This document shows positions 62,589 through 64,000 of a stretch of 64,000 nt of DNA, one piece after another. Source of the DNA: Apostichopus japonicus (lineage: Eukaryota > Echinodermata > Holothuroidea > Aspidochirotida > Stichopodidae). Where the stretch lies: positions 657,501 to 721,500 of the forward strand of contig NC_092572.1 of assembly GCF_037975245.1 (NCBI RefSeq), read 5' to 3'. Every line of letters starts with the position of its first letter. The stretch's first letter is position 1. Position numbers and translations under genes: made by a program. Below the pieces are notes generated by a model that was not told the origin of the DNA, did no database searches, and saw nothing but the letters and a program-made list of their open reading frames with translations.

Positions 62589-63617
62589 TTACTCCCAAGC
62601 ATGGTAAATGTGGTCCTGATATTTATCGTCAGTGACGTCATAGGGATCTGGCATGGGTATGTACATAGTTGGGATTGGTATCTCATATGAACCGTCTTCA
62701 ATAATCTTCTCAAAAATCTGTCGATTCAAGCAATTTATTTCTATTAGTAAATACAACAAAGATTGTAGCAGTGCCTCTGCCAGAATATAATCTATCCCGC
62801 AAAAAGAAGAATAAATGTTGAGAATGAGGATTGGAAAATATAGAACTAAATCCTCTGCAAAAATACATTTTGGTAAATCATTGGTGATCAAGAATAAAGT
62901 AAAAGGTGATGATTAGACTTAATGCTATCTTGAAAATATTATTCATCAGATTCAAAATAATGTGGATCGTTAGCAAAGCCAGCCACCCTCTAAAGTAAGA
63001 CATAATTAACGATAGAACAATTAGCAGGAATATGAGTTACCTCTAAAAATGTTCCTCTTAAATGGTGAATGGAGGGACGCAAAGAACAGTTGTGACTCCA
63101 GCTCTCAAACAACGCATTGTTTCTGTAGAATACACATGCACTAGCAACATTAATAAAATAGTCAGCAAAAGTTTTAGTGATTCATACAAGAAAAAACTCT
63201 TCGTTCAACCACAAAGGTTCGCTGCGTTTCACATTACATACAGAGAAAAATGAAAGGAATTATGCAACTTATTCAATTTGAAGTTAACATTACATGCAGC
63301 GAAGAATGAAAAGGAAACATGCAAAATTATTACATTACACGTTAACATTACATGCATAGATGAATAAAAATGAATTATGCAAACTTAATTACATTGCATT
63401 CATTATAATATTATCATAATTCTGTATCTGGATACTTGGACATTTGTTGTTTTATTATAAATAATCCAAGCTCAAATTTTCTATCAGCTCTAACAATATG
63501 TTACCCAAGCAAAGATTGCACAATTTTACTTTAGCTCCTTGTATGTTGTCGGCCAAGATGGAGTTGTTGCAGGCATATCCCTATCAGGTTTCATGCTATC
63601 AGGAAATGGCGGATTAC
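62589..63617 (-). CDS. Receptor-tyrosine-kinase-like gene B, 3' end
   Basis: Three exons, right to left: 63617-63530, 63122-63041, 62717-62589 with the stop. GT-AG edges and phases agree. NPPFPD to TYKELK, then NNALFESWSHNCSLRPSIHH and LRGTFLE form the end of a tyrosine-kinase C-lobe (subdomains X-XI, with the conserved RP in SLRPSIHHL). The last exon is a cytoplasmic tail rich in tyrosine motifs (SYEIPIP, MYIPMPD, KYQDHIYHAWE), possible SH2 docking sites. The gene continues beyond the window. Its strand and closeness suggest a tandem relative of gene A, and unlike A it keeps a normal kinase end. Confidence 0.78.
63228..63395. repeat. ~60-bp degenerate tandem repeat
   Basis: Three units with ACATTACATGCA, GAATGAAAAGGAA-like and ATTATGCAA words, in gene B between the exons at 63122 and 63530. 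Confidence 0.65.
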
Positions 63618-63822
63618 CTGCAAGAGCATATTATAAGACTTAAATAAATATCTCATATCTCCAATTTTCAATTATTGAGGTATATATAAATAAGGTTTCC
63701 AGTATAATGTTACTGATTAAACAAATTATCATGAATTATCTCTGAGCAGGAATCACACTGCAGTTACAGGACATTCCTCTAAAATATTGTCGTCTGGTAC
63801 TTAACAGTCTTATACTTTAAGG

Positions 63823-64000
63823 CAGGGTTTCCCTAACTTTATCCCCCACGAACCCCTTGTGGATATCAGAGATGTCCACGAACCCCGCAATTTTCGAGAC
63901 ACGATCTGAGTAATTATTATACTATAACACTCATAACAGTGCTTTGTTAAAGATCAAGTTCATAGTGTAATAATGTAATGAAAAATGCACGGTACGGTAC
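63823..64000 (+). mobile_element. hAT-like element, left end (runs off window)
   Basis: CAGGGTTTCCCTAACTTTAT followed by CCCCCACGAACCCCTTGTGG resembles the 5' end of a common hAT MITE family. The right end is outside the window. Confidence 0.55.

Overview
The window is animal genomic DNA: AT-rich, intron-rich and repeat-dense, with GT-AG exons, a BovB-like LINE, a tRNA-derived SINE, hAT MITEs and many minisatellites. The recurrent word TAGGCCTA, the repeat types and a receptor-kinase-like family suggest a marine deuterostome, probably an echinoderm (inference).

Region by region. 0.2-19 kb is dense in old repeats: two related 29-bp minisatellite arrays, mirrored inverted-repeat clusters about 16 kb apart, a LINE of RTE/BovB type, a decayed integrase remnant in intron-like blocks, and a second LINE fragment. 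19.3-40.9 kb is one minus-strand host gene, a METTL27-like methyltransferase of five exons. Its fourth exon is split by a 15,325-bp DNA transposon (22,145-37,469). Removing the element and one TA restores an uninterrupted reading frame across the junction, which fixes the ends and the TA target-site duplication to the base.

That transposon (element 1) is the main discovery. It has CACTG/CACTC terminal inverted repeats, subterminal repeats and two minus-strand genes. One is a C2H2 zinc-finger protein with a core resembling CACTA/EnSpm transposases. The other is a nine-exon, 502-aa SAMD3-like protein whose exon phases all agree. The transposase ORF lies entirely inside intron 1 of the SAMD3-like gene, the same plan as tnpD inside tnpA intron 1 in maize En/Spm. 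Two relatives follow. Element 2 (44,850-47,953) is a 3.1-kb short form with a degenerate two-exon SAMD3-like gene. Element 3 (from 48,266, right end not found) still carries the terminal SAMD3-like exon.

51.5-57.1 kb holds minus-strand exons of a receptor-tyrosine-kinase-like gene (transmembrane segment, juxtamembrane exons, kinase N-lobe to helix E). Its next in-phase exon is the SAMD3-like terminal exon of element 3, so it looks like a host-transposon chimera. A second receptor-kinase-like gene, with an ordinary kinase end and a tyrosine-rich tail, enters from the right edge (62.6 kb to beyond 63.6 kb). Between them lie large minisatellites, including a 37-bp array that is open in all three minus frames.
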